A stretch of 64,000 bases of DNA from JANQOZ01 sp045106555. GTDB lineage: Bacteria; Pseudomonadota; Gammaproteobacteria; Xanthomonadales; SZUA-38. A program made the position numbers and the translations under genes. The number at the start of each line of letters is the position of its first letter. Within the stretch, counting starts at the first letter, position 1. Positions 62,806 through 64,000 of the stretch are shown in pieces. A model generated the notes under the pieces. That model was not told the DNA's origin and searched no databases. It saw nothing but the letters and a program-made list of their open reading frames with translations. The stretch is taken from contig JBGCET010000002.1 of assembly GCA_045106555.1 (NCBI GenBank), positions 124,001 through 188,000 on the forward strand. The letters run 5' to 3'.

Positions 62806-64000
62806 GTGCTAAATCGAAACCTGTCCCTACTGTTTTTCTGTCAATTGATTGCCGTTACGGGTTCCGTGGTGATGGTAACCCTTGGCAGCATTATTGGGGC
62901 TCAACTCACCACGTCGCCCGCTCTGGCAACATTGCCCATCTCTCTGACCATTGTTACTACCGCGGTCACCACCATACCCGCGGCAATTTTCATGCGGCGA
63001 TACGGTCGTCGATGGGGTTTTGCATTGGGTTGTGTCACTGCGATGGCGGCTGCGCTGCTTACCCTGGTGGCGATCGGGCGCGCGAGTTTTGTCGGCTTTA
63101 CCTGCGCTATGGCGCTATTTGGGATCAATATGGCGTTTGCCCAGCAGTACCGGTTTGCCGCCATCGAAAGCGCTGAACCGTCGTTTGCGGGTCGCGCGGT
63201 GTCGTTTGTATTGTTGGGCGCGGTGGGTGGCGCGTTACTGGGCCCGACGCTGGTGAAGTACTCTTCAACGATGAGTCCCGATGCGCCGTACGGTTTGGCA
63301 ATGGGCGCCATTGCCGGCTGCTATTTGCTGGCGTTGCTATTGGTGCTGGGGTTGAATTTTGCCAAATCTCAGGTCAAAGCGGAGAGAGAGTCAACGGGTA
63401 GGCCACTGTCGGCGATCGTTCGCCAGCCAGTGTTTATCGTGGCCGTATTCGGCGGCACTATTGGCTATGGAGTGATGAGTTTTCTGATGACCGCAACGCC
63501 GCTGAGCATGCATGAGGTGGATGGTTATTCACTGGCGCAGACGGCCGGCGTGATCCAGGCCCATGTGCTGGGTATGTATCTCCCTTCCCTGGTATCGGGG
63601 TGGTTAATCGATAGGCTCGGCGTCGTAAAGATGATGATTGTGGGCGCGCTGACCCTGGTGGGCGCATTGGCCACCGGCATGGATGGCCATACTATGGGCC
63701 ACTACACCGTTTCCCTAATTCTGCTGGGAGTCGGCTGGAATTTCCTGTACGTGGGTGGCACAACGATGCTGACCTTCAGCTACAAGGATTCGGAGCGGTT
63801 TCGGGCCCAGGCGGTGAACGAATTTTGTGTGTTCGGCACAGCCGCCAGCGCATCGTTGCTGGCCGGAACAACCATGCATTGGTTTGGCTGGTTTACGACA
63901 GCGGCGGTGCCGCTACCGTTATTGGCGGTAGTATTGTTGGCCCTGTTCTGGGTGCGTACAGACCCGCTGCTGCGGCGGGCAGCCCCTGCAGCAGGTCCAG
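62806..64000 (+). CDS. MFS transporter, 3' end beyond the window
   Basis: The frame is open from a GTG at 62806, with AGGAG five bases upstream, to the window edge (398 codons and one base). The product begins MLNRNLSLLFFCQLIAVTG and has about twelve hydrophobic segments, with MRRYGRRWGF after helix 2 as the MFS motif A. The C-terminus is missing, though little can remain given family size. It is an inner-membrane carrier of unknown substrate, divergent to purT with 126 bases between. Confidence 0.85.
   Translation, partial: MLNRNLSLLFFCQLIAVTGSVVMVTLGSIIGAQLTTSPALATLPISLTIVTTAVTTIPAAIFMRRYGRRWGFALGCVTAMAAALLTLVAIGRASFVGFTCAMALFGINMAFAQQYRFAAIESAEPSFAGRAVSFVLLGAVGGALLGPTLVKYSSTMSPDAPYGLAMGAIAGCYLLALLLVLGLNFAKSQVKAERESTGRPLSAIVRQPVFIVAVFGGTIGYGVMSFLMTATPLSMHEVDGYSLAQTAGVIQAHVLGMYLPSLVSGWLIDRLGVVKMMIVGALTLVGALATGMDGHTMGHYTVSLILLGVGWNFLYVGGTTMLTFSYKDSERFRAQAVNEFCVFGTAASASLLAGTTMHWFGWFTTAAVPLPLLAVVLLALFWVRTDPLLRRAAPAAGP

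Noticed and set aside
1..64000. Mobile elements, prophage, CRISPR, toxin-antitoxin or restriction genes, rRNA and tRNA
   Set aside because: I looked for transposase or integrase motifs, regularly spaced repeats and tRNA-like cloverleafs in the gaps and found none.

Overview
The window reads as chromosomal DNA of a heterotrophic, probably marine gammaproteobacterium. The support is indirect: moderately high GC, a TonB-dependent receptor, a Pseudomonas-style hut cluster with HutF, HutG and a GntR-type HutC, a PurT, BarA-like hybrid kinases and a large GGDEF/EAL protein. I see no rRNA, tRNA, CRISPR array, insertion sequence, integrase or phage gene. Both ends cut through genes: a TonB receptor on the left and an MFS transporter on the right. 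Genes are tightly packed. Many junctions overlap by 1-8 bases (TGATG, ATGA or GTGA type), so operon calls are usually well supported.

Layout. 1-5482 (+): TonB receptor, FMN-dependent (LLM) monooxygenase, Tat-type lipoprotein of the gluconate dehydrogenase subunit 3 family and GMC flavoprotein, which looks like a substrate uptake and oxidation unit. 5598-12929: complete histidine utilization, hutU-G-H-I leftward and hutF-C rightward around a short divergent promoter with a palindromic operator candidate. 12986-20028: a two-cluster ferredoxin-like protein, an NAD(P)-binding protein with an MFS carrier, a salicylate-hydroxylase-like flavoprotein, a cyclase-family lipoprotein, and a sodium:solute symporter coupled to a 37-residue membrane microprotein. 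20184-22496: an SDR dehydrogenase and a HisD-family dehydrogenase of the sulfopropanediol type, divergently placed. 23436-27991 (+): a membrane CheA-like kinase, a CheY-like regulator, a CheX-like phosphatase, an ammonium transporter and an unknown protein in one operon. Facing it are a periplasmic-propeller GGDEF/EAL protein and an HDOD protein. 33503-36804: a hybrid kinase and an MFS carrier.

36818-49715 is the least explained region. A six-gene leftward operon (Tat-exported amine-oxidase-like flavoprotein, VOC protein, alpha/beta hydrolase, IclR regulator, second alpha/beta hydrolase, amidohydrolase) resembles an aromatic meta-cleavage operon in layout. However, the VOC protein lacks the usual iron ligands, and both hydrolases have His where the nucleophile Ser is expected. 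Next to it are an exported helical-repeat protein, a cytochrome c with a DUF1330 protein, a CpcT/CpeT-like lipoprotein coupled to an exported SUMF1-domain protein, and a second flavoprotein coupled to a second CpcT/CpeT-like protein. Three promoter regions here share a related palindromic motif, which suggests one regulon. This is my best candidate for an undescribed system. Its substrate is unknown.

49973-62679: a TetR regulator with a strong palindromic operator, an ABC ATPase and a giant permease fused to an M1 aminopeptidase; a secreted trypsin-like protease; a BarA-like hybrid kinase; a lipoprotein M1 aminopeptidase; and purT. Together these suggest peptide degradation plus envelope sensing.

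All functional calls come from reading motifs by eye, without database searches.
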